This document shows, one piece after another, positions 41,968 through 52,200 of a stretch of DNA of 64,000 nt. Made by a program: the position numbers and the translations under genes. The DNA is taken from contig CAXKWD010000003.1 in NCBI GenBank assembly GCA_964059195.1, forward strand, positions 195,572,174 to 195,636,173, written 5' to 3'. Below the pieces are notes generated by a model, which saw only the letters and a program-made list of their open reading frames with translations, ran no database searches and was not told the DNA's origin. The stretch is from Ectobius pallidus. Its lineage: Eukaryota > Arthropoda > Insecta > Blattodea > Ectobiidae. Numbering within the stretch: the first letter of the stretch is position 1; every line of letters starts with the position of its first letter.

Positions 41968-42268
41968 AAAAATAAAAAAACCCTGGAGGGATTTGGCCTA
42001 CCACCCGACCGCTGCGTCATCTACCACAGGCAGATGTTAGGATTGGGGGGGATGTGGTCAGCATGCAGACATCCACGGCCGTTAATGGTGGTTTTCATGA
42101 CCGGAGCCGCTACTTCTCTGTCACGTAGCTCCTCAATTTGAATCACGAGGCTGAGTGCACCCCTACCAGACCTCCCTACCACAGAAAAATCCGAGGAGGT
42201 ACCGGGGATCGAACCCGGGCCGACGGATCTAAAGTCAGCGACGCTAACCACAAGATCACGCCGACAGT
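41968..42268 (-). mobile_element. tRNA-derived SINE, family S4 copy 2
   Basis: Inverted relative of 40252-40590. The minus-strand head has GATCTTGTGGTTAGCGTCGC (A box) and CCCGGGTTCGATCCCCGG (B box); the body has TCCTCGGATTTTTCTGTGG, TGGAAGCGGCT-like, CATTAACGGCCGTGGATG and GTCTGCATGCTGACCACATC. The tail ends at an A-rich AAAATAAAAATAAAAAAAC segment (plus sense) near 41968. Confidence 0.82.
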
Positions 42269-42474
42269 CGTTTCGTAAAATAGTACTGTTAAATACAACT
42301 GTAGAATATGAACTGCTTTTCTTTGGTAAAACCACAGCCTCTTCTGATATTGCCATTGATAAATCAATTGGAGCTACTTGCATTTTGTATGAAAGTGAAA
42401 GAACTACTTTTTGTTTTATAAATATTAGAAACTGGTTTTAATGATAACCTAGAGTTTTACGAATTTCCTAATTG

Positions 42475-42620
42475 GAAAGGTAGAGTCAGACTGAAACATG
42501 CAATGCCATAGACAGGATTTAAACCAAGATCTTCGGCTCTCTGTGCCGCCGGTTTTACCAATTGAGCTACCATGGCAACGTGCCAGTACAACATTAAATT
42601 CTGCAACTGACTCACATGTC
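42475..42620 (-). mobile_element. tRNA-derived SINE head, family S5 copy 1
   Basis: The minus strand reads GCCATGGTAGCTCAATTGG (A box) and TTGGTTTAAATCCTGTC (B box, one change). The flanks GTCAGACTGAAACATGCAAT and TGCAACTGACTCACA recur at 52065-52200. Confidence 0.65.
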
Positions 42621-42685
42621 CCGGTAACCGGTATACCACCAAGCGTTCTCAATATGAGATAAAATCAGGTAAACTGATATAACAA

Positions 42686-43162
42686 AGGGCCAGATTGCTT
42701 TTGTTTAATCAGTGACAATTGCAAGTATGATATACAGAAAATAAGTTATATTTGTAATCACTTTCCGAGTTAAGCTCCAGATCAATTCATTAAGCAGGGC
42801 TTACGGAAGAACAAAGGACTAGTTTGATAAGCATGTGTGAAGGAATATGTGGGTAGTGTTATTTGTCATAGCTAACTGAATTGCAACTTCCGAAGCCTTA
42901 CATGAACTCTGTAAATCAATATGTTGCCATGAAAACTGATTTGCATTTGATCAATTCTTTCTTATATATTACCATAAAATAGGCGCTAAATTGGGGTTTA
43001 TTCCGGTACCGGCCAACCGATGTGGTCCAATATCAATAGGCTTCTTCCCATGGACGTTATAAATGCGTATACCAAGTTTCGTGAAAATCCGATAAAGCGT
43101 ATTTGAGTTACATAGACAATTTCCCGTCCCCCTCGCAATCTCATAAAGTACCATTTTGGCAC
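42686..43162 (-). repeat. Dispersed repeat, family G copy 2
   Basis: Inverted relative of 23390-23904. It shares TTAAGCTCCAGATCAATTCA, GCAGGGCTTACGGAAGAACA, the CATAAAATAGGCGCTAAATTG block and CCATGGACGTTATAAATGCG. The (GACA)n core is lost. It is preceded by AAAATCAGGTAAACTGATAT, a small hairpin motif also seen before copy 3 and at 49765. Confidence 0.75.
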
Positions 43163-44149
43163 TTAATAACAACCCAGTGGTGGTTTACAACCTGTAAGCA
43201 CTTTAAGGCCCGGGATTCATAGTAAACCACTAGCAGATCACAGCGGAATGACAATTCATTCTCACTGGCCGTGTGTTTAGTCTATACATTGCCAGTGTGA
43301 ATTTCATCATTGTTATGTAAATTCATTATTCAGTTTAATTACTCTAGTGAAACCGTGCGAAGCTTTCGTTTTCACCCTTATAGCCCGGTGCCCAGGAAAA
43401 CTGGATATTGAGCTAGGTGTTGCACAATCGTATACAGTCACATAAGAATATGCAGATTTCACATAGGCTAATGCACTGGCATTGTATGTTGTTCATCGAC
43501 AAGAAGGTTATATCTACTGAAAATGCAGTTAGGGAATGGAGTACAGCAAAACCACCTTCAAAGTGAAAACAATCCGTCAGGGATCACATTAACATATTAT
43601 TTCTATATAAATAAAAGGCTTTGTCCTGACTGACTGACTGACTGACAGAGAATCAACGTAGAGCCTAAACTATAACAGGTAGAGACTTGGAATTTTGACA
43701 GTACCTTCGTTTCATAATGCAGGTGGTCACTAAGAAAGGATTTTGAAAAATTTTGATTTTAAATGCCAAAAATTAAATGTTTTTGAGAATACTTAATCCC
43801 TTTTTTACACAGAATTATCAAATCCAAATCACAGTTCACTTGACAACAGTATTGTTGGCAGTCTTCACATAAGGCTTTGGAAATAAATGAAACGAGACTT
43901 AACAATCATTATAATTAAATTGTTTATGCATAATTTTGGTAAGGTTCATGAATCTATGGTTCATTTTAATCGTTTTATTTCGATTTTGTATGCCCATATT
44001 TAAGCATAAGATTTGTTTTGTTAGTTTGTTTATTTATATTTTTAACGTTAAGCAATATAATTAAGAGTAAAATTATTTAATTCTTGCAATTTATGTAAAA
44101 ACAACGTCAGTGTTAATGAATTTAATGTTTTATTTATTTTTCTGTTAAA
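43163..44149. other. No gene; short (CTGA)n tract at about 43625-43646
   Basis: TAAATAAAAGGCTTTGTCCT followed by (GACT)n and GAATCAACG resembles one end of a dispersed insect repeat, but I find no second copy here. The rest is AT-rich and unassigned. Confidence 0.45.
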
Positions 44150-44670
44150 TAGTAGTATATTGCGATACAAGTGCCGTAAGGCATGCATACGGATCGAGGA
44201 AATAGTTTGAAAAAACAAGGCGCTCGCGCCGAGTTTTTTCAATTTTCCGAGATCCGTTATGCGCTTACGGCACGAGTATTGCATGCTGTTTTTTGCACGA
44301 TGATTATTTATATCAATTCAATTATTTTAATTGTGATATTACCTGAAAATATTATGTATATACATTCTTGAAGACAGATGTTTATTTCAGAAAGAGATTA
44401 GCATTTGTTGTTGTTTATGGGAACCGAATATTTGTGCTGGGGGGCCTTGTCCATGAAGGCTTGTATTATGAGGTGTGGCGTAATATTCATAACAGCACGG
44501 ATACTCTTACCGCACATAGCAACAAGATTGCGTGTGGGAATGTCAACTTACGATCCACGGCAACAATATTCGTAAGTACCACTAATTAGTTAAGTCGTGC
44601 AATAATGATTTAAACACAATATCTAGCAGTTGAGTAAGCAATCGTGGGCGAAGCCGCGGCACCTGCTAGT
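44150..44670 (+). mobile_element. Helitron-like repeat, family C copy 2, with large hairpin
   Basis: The left part (about 44160-44285) is a large imperfect hairpin with GGCGC-tcgc-GCC at the centre. The middle is shared, inverted, with 20465-20872. The right end reads GTGGGCGAAGCCGCGGCACC then TGCTAGT, a hairpin plus CTAGT like a Helitron 3' terminus. A 73-codon frame (44368-44589) has no recognised domain. Non-autonomous. Confidence 0.6.
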
Positions 44671-44733
44671 AGCATATAAATAAATAGAAACAGTTTAAAT
44701 GAAAAATAAAATCAGGTAAACTGATGTAAAAAA

Positions 44734-45603
44734 GTGCCAGTATGTTTTTGTTTAGTCAGTTATGACTGCAATTATGATATGCAGAATATGTTTTTTTTTT
44801 TAAATTGATTTCCAAGTTAAGCTCCAGATTTATTCATTAAGCAGGGCTTACGGAAGAAGAAAGGTCTACCATCTCGGCCACCTGGGTCATTTTAACGGTC
44901 TAGTTGGATTAAGCGCATGTAAAACAATAGTGTTTTTTTTGTCATAGCTACCTGTATTTTAATTTCCAAGGCCTTATAAGATCACAGTAAACAATAGGCT
45001 ATGTTGTCAAGATAACTGATTTTCATTTTTTTTATAAATTCTTTCGAATACGTATATTGCCATAAAATAGGCACTAAATTGAGCATTACTCCGAAACAGA
45101 TCAACCGATTTTATCCATTATGAACAGACGTCTTCCCATGGACATTTTAAATGTGTATACCAAGTTTCATAAAAATCCGGTAAAGCGTATTTGAATTACC
45201 GCGTCTTTAAAATATACACTAAATTGGGTTTTACTCCGGTACCGGTCAACAGATTAGGTTCAAATTCAATAGGGCACCTCTCATGGACGTCATAAATGGG
45301 TATACCAAGTTTCATGAAAATCCGTTACAGCGTATTTGAGTGATGGCGCCTTTCTATGAGAAAGACGCCATAATCTATTAAAATAGGCACTAAATTGGGC
45401 ATTACTCCGGTACCGGTGAACCGATTTGGTTCAATAAATAGGGTTCTTCCCATCGACATTATGAATGTTTATACCAAGTTTCATGAAAATCCGAAAAAGC
45501 GTACTTGAGTTATGGTGCGTACAGACACACGGACAGACGGACAGACAGACGGACAGACATTTTTTCGTCCCCCACACAATCTCATAAAGTACCATACTGG
45601 CAC
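44734..45603 (-). repeat. Dispersed repeat, family G copy 3, with triplicated internal unit
   Basis: Starts GTGCCAGTATG and ends CATACTGGCAC (inverted). Inside, a unit of about 140-170 bp with GCACTAAATTG-G-ATTACTCC, the CCGGT-CC-GGTCAAC block and TATACCAAGTTTCAT-AAAAATCCG occurs three times (about 45058-45215, 45216-45385, 45386-45530). The (GACA/GACG)n core lies at 45525-45560. Relatives at 23390, 42686 and 50575 hold a single unit. Confidence 0.8.
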
Positions 45604-45724
45604 TTAATAAAGCAATGAAGTTTTATGTGAGCTTAATGTGAGAGTTTGATAAATACCCATTTTGTCATTTGTTTCAATTGTTATAAACCCGACAGTATAA
45701 AAATTGGGGGGGGGGATATGAGGA

Positions 45725-45860
45725 AGGCTTTCCGTACTGATGCTCTCTCAAAATATGAGCTAGCTCAAGTTCGATTCACAGCGTCAGATGGAACCTTTCT
45801 TCTACAATTGATGAAGGTTATGGGTTCAATTCCCAGTGTCAGAGGAATTATCCTGTAACA
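45725..45860 (+). repeat. Degraded tRNA-like SINE fragment
   Basis: A-box-like GAGCTAGCTCAAG and B-box-like GGGTTCAATTCCC about 65 bases apart. No clear body or tail. Confidence 0.4.
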
Positions 45861-46084
45861 TATTGCAATCCGACGTCGAGTTTTCAGCATAAATGCACGT
45901 CTTAAGATTCCCTGAATCTTAAAATATGATTTTCAAAACATGATTTTGTGGGTGTGTATTTGTCTGTACGTATTCTGTGAAATTTTATATTTGGGTTAGA
46001 TATCATTTCTCTACGATTGTTCTGAAAATGGATCTAATGATTTTGTTAAATTTTGTATACGAGGTGCTTATATTAATTGTAAAT

Positions 46085-46715
46085 GGCCGAAGTTAAGTGT
46101 AGACTCAAATCAGGAAATTTTTCTTCTTTGCAGTTTAGAAACTCTTATCTTCTCGTCTTCTGTCCAGAAATTTAAAAATAAAAAATATAAGACAGTTATC
46201 CTGCCTGTTGTATTATATGAATGTGAGACATGGCAGCTTACTCTTCGGGAAGAACATAATCTGAGTGTGTTCGAAAACAGGGTGATTAGGAAAATATTTG
46301 GGCCTAAGAAAGATGAAAATGGGGACTGGAGAAAACTGCATAACGACGAGCTGTACCTGTACTCGTCACCGGATATAGTAAGGATAAATAAATCACGGAG
46401 GATGAGATGGACTGGACATGTTGCGCGCATGGGGAAGGAAAGACATATCTCGAAAATATTGACAGGGAGACCCGAAGAGAAAAGACAACTTGGAAGACCT
46501 AGACGCAGGTGGGAGGACAATATTAGTATAGATTTAAGGGTTTGCGAGGGATGGTTAGATGCAGTTAGCACAGAATTGGGTTGAATGGCGGGCTCAGGTA
46601 AGTGCGGCAATGAACCTTCGGGTTCCATAAGACAATATTGTTTTAGTTTATTTAGGAATTGCCTGTTTCCATTGAGTACGTAAGTAAATAAGTAAGTAAG
46701 TAAGTAAGTAATAGG
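46085..46715 (+). pseudogene. LINE 3' end, ORF2 C-terminal tail, copy 2
   Basis: The translation from about 46180 reads VILPVVLYECETWQL, then EEHNLSVFENRVIRKIFGPK, RKLHNDELYLYSSPDIVRI, RRMRWTGHVARMGKERH and QLGRPRRRWEDNISIDLRV, then after a small shift the NLRVP-like end. This is the post-RT tail of the same LINE family as 13235-13745 and is better preserved (open 46267-46584). The 3' end is a (GTAA)n repeat at 46680-46712. The RT core and endonuclease are missing by 5' truncation. Confidence 0.85.
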
Positions 46716-46878
46716 CCTACTTTTATTTGAAACTTAAAACAAATACTTTGTGGTTATAGGCCTATCATCGGATGCACATATAGATCTACAGGCTTGTGTG
46801 GCAATCAATAGGTCTACATCCTTGCACGAAGCTGAGAGAACTGAGCACGGATTCCCTACACTACGGCCTCTTATTCTA

Positions 46879-47104
46879 TAGTGAGTCTCACGCAAGAGTT
46901 GGTCAATGAAGCTGGTTTCTGTGTCGCGGCGGGCACAGCTCCAACTCCCGAGCGATCGGGTGAAATATCTACGCTAATAAAGCCGCGATCGGTGTAATGA
47001 TTCAGGTTTTCACATTTACAGTTAAAATTACAATGAAAATAATCACGTACCTCATCACAAGAGATGTTGGAAATGTTCTCCTCTTGCAAACGCACAACAC
47101 TGGC

Positions 47105-47138
<34 letters not shown>

Positions 47139-47588
47139 AATTTTCTTTCACGCGCATAAGTTCAGCTTCTGAGATAGATTTAATTTCTCTTCTAATGTTC
47201 TAATGTGTGGGGAATTGACCTATGCAATTTATTTTTCAAGTTCCCCATAAATAATAGTCACATAGCCTATTGTTAGAAGAACTTAAAGACAGTATCACAA
47301 GAGAAATTAACTCTATCTCGAATGCCGAACTTCGCGCGTGAAAGTAAATTATCTAAAAAGGTGCCAGTGTTGTGTGTGTTCAAGAGGAGAACATTTCTAA
47401 CATCTCTTGTGATGAGATACTTGGTTATTTTCATTGTAATTTTAACTGTAAATGTGAGAACCTGAATCATTACACCGATCGTGGCTTTATTAGCGTAGAT
47501 ATTTCGCCCGATCGCCCAGGAGTTGGAGCTGTGTCCGCAGCGACGCAGAAACCCGCGTCATTGGCCAACTCTTGCGTGGGACTCACTG
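46879..47588. mobile_element. Fold-back (mirror-image) transposon, family M copy 2
   Basis: Same architecture as 35628-36339: inverted arms of about 310 bp, ends TAGTGAGTCTCACGCAAGAG and CTCTTGCGTGGGACTCACTG, TA on each side (46877-46878, 47589-47590). The left arm carries an expanded T run (about 47108-47134). The arms again hold the transposase C-terminal segment (LEELKDSITREINSIS) and the QEENIS frame. Length is 710 bp against 712 bp for copy 1, so the mirror form itself was copied or moved. Right arm: a frame shift after SISNAELRA. Confidence 0.88.
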
Positions 47589-47590
47589 TA

Positions 47591-48027
47591 CACCAGAATG
47601 TGAAATATGATGACGTATTGTCTGTGCTGGTGGCAAGAAAAAGTTATATGAGTGCACGTCATCAAATTGTTGTTTTTAAAATTGTTACTGAATTCCGTAA
47701 ACGAGAGGTGGAGTATTGCAGATCGGATTCTGCAGTTTGCTTTTAATGATGATGCTTGCCATTAGCAACCTGGCTCTTGTAATAGAGAGAATCCGAACTA
47801 ATGGAGGCTCTAAAACTCTATCGCCACCCCCTCAACTCCAGTCCAGTGCGATAAGGAACGCTGTTCGGTCGATTAAAGCAAGCGTGACTCAGCAGAATTT
47901 GTGCAATGTATTCCAACACGTAATGATTATTTGTTGTTGCAGAACAGTTACAACTAGGATTTCCTGTTTAAATTCGGGCCTTTCTGGCAGAACATAATAA
48001 CTATCAGTAAATTACATTTTTAACATG
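47591..48027. other. No recognisable gene
   Basis: Two overlapping frames of about 90-120 codons extend out of the fold-back element; they show no domain and I consider them chance. Confidence 0.4.
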
Positions 48028-48130
48028 TACGAAGGCCGTTTCCCCGGGGTTCGTTTACAGAAACAAAACACTATTTCAAGTAAATAATTATTGCAACAGA
48101 CACAGCCAGTATTAATGAATTTCATTCCAC
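48028..48130. mobile_element. mariner terminal and 3' UTR remnant
   Basis: CGAAGGCCGTTTCCCC, then AGAAACAAAACACTATTTCA and ATTGCAACAGACACAGCCAG, align with the left end of the mariner fold-back at 61768. Coding sequence is not present on this side. Confidence 0.5.
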
Positions 48131-48332
48131 TACAGTACTTTTCAAATGAGAAGCTATTTCCTTCATCGCCAATCACGTATACGAGCTAAAGCAGCGCCGC
48201 TAGCAGTAAGAGTCTTCCCTCCGTTTCGCCGTCTCTGATTGGACCGCGTATCTAAGCAGGAGAAGGACAAAACGGCTTGTCATCCGCAAAACACTTTAGT
48301 GCCGGAATATATGAACAGTAGAGTAGATGTTC

Positions 48333-48896
48333 GTCGGCGCGGTGGCTCATGCTGTAGCGCGTGAGCCAGACATGCTTGCGCTCCTGAGTTCAAATCTCGG
48401 GGCCGGCGGGTGTGTCATTCGTGGTGGACGAAGCCGTGCTTTGGGGTTTTTTTCTCGGGGTTCTCCCGTTTCCCCCTTTCATTCCACCAACACTCTCCAC
48501 TTCATTTCACCTTTCCCCCTTTTCATCCTCATCCCGTTTCCACTTCTGGCATCGGGTCTGCTTCGGCAGTCGGAGCCCTTTGGGGGCCTCTCCCGTTCTC
48601 CCCGCCGCTTGTGGTCAAGAGGTTGTTGGTGGTGTGTGTCACGAATTTGTCGGGGCTCCCGGTTGGAGGTACCGCAGGGGGTGACGCACACGTGGCATGG
48701 TACTAGGCTTGTTGGATGTAGGGGAGTTCCGTGGGGGCCCAGGGGGGCTTTGCGAGTCCGGGGCGGCCTGTGGGCACGCAACTCATCCCATCTCGGAGGT
48801 AGGTACAATAAGTCGGCAACGGCTGCGGTGCTTAGGGGCGTTCCCACCCCACCTCCCCGCCTTAAGGGGCACAAAATAGAATAGAATAGAAATAAA
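48333..48896 (+). mobile_element. GC-rich tRNA-derived SINE with 13-bp target duplication
   Basis: The head GTCGGCGCGGTGGCTCATGC (A box) and GAGTTCAAATCTCGG (B box) is followed by a long C/T- and G-rich body and a tail of (ATAGA)n with AAATAAA. AGAGTAGATGTTC occurs directly on both sides (48320-48332 and 48897-48909), a perfect 13-bp duplication made by LINE-type integration. The body is far richer in G+C than the surroundings, so all six frames are open for long stretches; none of the six overlapping frames should be taken as a gene. Confidence 0.92.
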
Positions 48897-48909
48897 AGAG
48901 TAGATGTTC

Positions 48910-49377
48910 AGCCTGAAGCACAAGAATATAATCTTACTAGAATCTATCAGGAAATCTGAAGCCGAAGACGTAGAAAATTACAATTTACATACAGTTTATT
49001 GTTGGTATCACAGTGTGCATTAATTATAAATTGACACAATTCTTTGTTACATATAAATAAAGTAGGCCTATTTTATAATAGAGTTATCCTTTAACCCTTG
49101 TCTTATAATGAATAAACTGGATAATTACTAGTAATGTTATATCAATAAATTAATTAAAATAAGTTGAACATCATCTAGTCATGAGATAAAATAAATTACA
49201 ATTATTACAAATATTTATATTATGTAAAAGGTCAATCAATTAAGATCACTATAATATTACATTCAGTAATATTATTATGAAATAGGTCTACTCTATTTAT
49301 ATGTAACAAAGAACTGTGTCAATTTATAATTAATGCACACTGTGACATCAGCAATAATTTGTATGTAAATTGTGTTT
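48910..49377. other. No recognisable gene
   Basis: Very AT-rich. The pair TTATAAATTGACACAATTC near 49025 and GTGTCAATTTATAATTAATG near 49315 form an inverted repeat about 300 bp apart (with TGCATTAATTATAAATTGACAC as one arm), perhaps ends of a small TIR element. Confidence 0.4.
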
Positions 49378-49500
49378 AAACACTCATCCTACAGCCCGGA
49401 CTTCGCTCCCAGTGATTTCCATATTTTCTTACACCTGAAGAAATGACAGGGAATAACAGATAGATCCGAGGCTGTTATTAATAAAGTCTGTTAGGATCGA
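49378..49500 (+). pseudogene. mariner transposase C-terminal remnant
   Basis: The strand reads YSPDFAPSDFHIFLHLKK, the block with the third catalytic aspartate of D34D mariner transposases, then a stop and decayed sequence. Only about 40 codons are recognisable. Confidence 0.6.
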
Positions 49501-49785
49501 CTCAGGAATATGTAAAACTGGGGAATCAATGTGGAATAAAAGGCATCAAGAGCACAGTGCCTGCATCTGCTATCAGGATTCTTACCTGAGAAACGCAAAC
49601 CTCTAGACTTCTTTAGTCCACTAGAAACAAACTGGAAGCAAAAGTTAATACTGCACTGGCGTGGAATATAAAAAGATCACAATAAGAAGAAATAATCTGC
49701 ATGTGAAGTTACAGTATTTAACACTAAATTGAATAGCAATATCACCAATAACAATAATAATAATAAAATCAGGCAAACTGATATA

Positions 49786-49945
49786 AAGATCCCGCACGAA
49801 ATCTGTGCCGATTGCCTAAATCATTGCATTATGTTCTCATGGGGATTATCTCGTCGATTGGCCTGCTACCTATCTCTCTCGCACAACAGCATGTCTCTCT
49901 CTAGCGAGTAACTGTCTCATCGGCACAGATATCGTGCGAGATCTT
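49786..49945. mobile_element. TIR MITE (160 bp) with TA duplication
   Basis: Left AAGATCCCGCACGAAATCTG and right, inverted, AAGATCTCGCACGATATCTG, extending through TGCCGAT. TA flanks both sides. It interrupts the hairpin-bearing AATCAGG-AAACTGATAT / AAAGTGCCAG motif that is continuous at 42661 and 44711, which gives an empty-site comparison. Confidence 0.8.
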
Positions 49946-50574
49946 TAAAAGTGCCAGATGGAGTTAATAGGCCATATTTTACATGCTCCTGATGCACATG
50001 GCACAAACTTTGCACTATTAAAAACATAAATATCTATTATAGGCCTAAGAGAGTACCCTATTTAAAAATTATAATAATACGTTCAGTAAGCAATACCATT
50101 AGCAGTAATGTAAATAAATACCCTTCACAAGCTATAAATCACAATTAGGATATTACTACGGTTTAACAAAACACTTACAAATATTTATCATTAACGTGCG
50201 TTTACTTCCAGGAGTTATCTGAAGGTATAACATTTTCTCTGTGAATTGCAGATATCTATTTAAGCCGCCTGGATTCATTTCTGGGAAATTTAAATAAGTG
50301 GACAGACTCTCCGTGGGCATCATTGTTGCTAAAGTACAGCCACGAACACAATACTTATCAGGAATTTTCTCTTTTTCTGTATAAAAAGAAAGTTTTCATC
50401 TAGCATGTAATGGCTTCTTCGGTTCTTGCATTCGGCCTGCTATGAATCACACCTATGAATGATGTGTATATGACGTCTTAATTGACTTTGGAGGCCGTGG
50501 TTGGCTAGCAACGCGGCTTTGTTGTAGTATAGTTATGATTTGCTGTTTATAAAGCATGTGACCGTTAATTAGTC
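49946..50574. other. No recognisable gene
   Basis: AT-rich sequence without supportable coding or repeat features. Confidence 0.4.
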
Positions 50575-50748
50575 GTTACTGCTGTACCGGTCAACCGATC
50601 TGGTCCAAAATCATTAAGTTTCTTCCGTTATAAATGCGTATACCAAGTTTCATAAAAATCCGATAAAGCGTGTTCGAGTTATCGCAGTATAGACACACGG
50701 ACAGACATTTCCCCTCCACCATACAATCTCAAAGTACCATTCTGGAAC
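50575..50748 (-). repeat. Dispersed repeat, family G copy 4, truncated
   Basis: Contains CTGTACCGGTCAACCGATCTGG, given here only as its core GTCAACCGATCTGG, then TATACCAAGTTTCATAAAAA, ACACACGGACAGACAT and the end AAAGTACCATTCTGGAAC. The left part of the family is missing. Confidence 0.7.
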
Positions 50749-51188
50749 TTAATAGAAACAGAACTATTATTCCAGCTGTGACAGAAACTAAAGCTTAAGA
50801 AGTGCCCTAAGCATTTATATACCCAATGAGAATCAGGTAAAAAGCTAGATGTCATACAGAAGATTGTTTATACTTACTACCAGCGTGTTTCAAATGGAGT
50901 AGGCCTATAATTTATAAGGGATAATTTTTTGTCCCTTTGATACATGACTGAAGTCTCGGATGCCCCATCTCCAAAACAAATAACTGCAGATCTGTCAATC
51001 TGCAGATTTCCTGCCTTTCTATTTTTAACGTCTCTAGAAATGTATTCTGGAATATGTTGCCAAAAGTTCATTCGTGGAAAATGTAATAGTTTCAATACCG
51101 GTACAGTATTTTTTCACCAGTACCTCGTTATTAAAATACAGTATGTGGGTCTTCTACGCCCCAACTGAAAGCTTTTAACTTTAATGAA
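50749..51188. other. No recognisable gene
   Basis: Two overlapping frames on opposite strands (about 50877-51168) show no domain. No repeat partner. Confidence 0.35.
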
Positions 51189-51915
51189 TAGGGCAAGGAA
51201 TTTAATGGCCATAAAATAGTGAAAAAATGCAAAATAAAAACTGCATTTATGATCTACAAATAGTGAAAAAAAAAGACACAAAATTTTAAAAATATGACCA
51301 ATAAATGTTCCATCTTTCCTTATATGCATGCATATGTATATATATATATATTTAAAGAAATGAATTTCTAAAAGCAATTTAACGAATGACAGTGCGTTAT
51401 ATGTGAATTTACAATATAAAACACACTTATTTTGTTACAAAAGAAGTAAGTAATTCTATACTACTTGCACACCCTTATCGGAAAAAAAAATTCTCTCTGA
51501 ACTGGCATGACCATCAAATTGCCCCTAGAAAATATGTGCCGTTTAAAAAGAAATAAAAATAATTCTTTATTGCTACAAAACAAACAGCTAAGGTGTTTAA
51601 AATAAACCTGAATTAAAATAAAAAGATTGTCCGTTGTCTGAAAGTAACAATTTGTACATGAAAAAGCTCCTCTTTACCTCCACTGAAACATGACCTAAAA
51701 TGCCGAAAAAGACATAAAAATGCAGAAAAGACCTAAAAATAGCCAAAAATGACCAATCTCTTGAAAATGACGAAAAATTCAAAATAAAGCAAAAAAATAC
51801 AGAAACAAATTGCCCTTATTTAATCAATTATTTCATGATACACATTTATATATATTCGAGCTATCTTGTAACCTTCATATAAAAAAAAATGAAAATCATC
51901 AAATGCCTTGCCCTA
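51189..51915 (-). mobile_element. hAT-type MITE, family 2 copy 1
   Basis: Begins TAGGGCAAGGAATTTAATGG and ends TCAAATGCCTTGCCCTA. The interior is the reverse complement of the copy at 56937-57539, with ACACCCTTATCGG, CTGGCATGACCATCAAATTG and a run of TGACCTAAAA/AAATGACC words. Flanks TTAATGAA and TTAAGAAA agree at 6 of 8 positions, a likely mutated duplication. Confidence 0.75.
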
Positions 51916-52064
51916 TTAAGAAATATTAACGTTCACATATGGTTTTCAACGATACTGCTTGCTATTGTATCACAATGGTTGCCATTGTCCAGAGGGTTTT
52001 TAAAAGTTTTTTAGTTTAATACTATAGTGGAATGATAATTCTTTCAGGCTAAGGTGGAAAGATA

Positions 52065-52200
52065 GTCAGACTGAAAAATTTAATACCATAGCCGGGATTT
52101 GAACCAGGATCTTCGACTGTCCATGCCGCCGCTCTACCATTAAGCTACCATAGCAACGCGCCGGTACAACAGTACATTCTCTAACTGACTCACAAAGTTT
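52065..52200 (-). mobile_element. tRNA-derived SINE head, family S5 copy 2
   Basis: The minus strand reads TGCTATGGTAGCTTAATGGTAG (A-box region) and CCTGGTTCAAATCCCGGC (B box). Flanking GTCAGACTGAAAAATTTAAT and ACTGACTCACAAAG match 42475-42620. Confidence 0.7.

Noticed and set aside
48327..48884. Long overlapping frames up to 185 codons on both strands
   Set aside because: They are readings of a GC-rich SINE with a target duplication and lack protein-like features.
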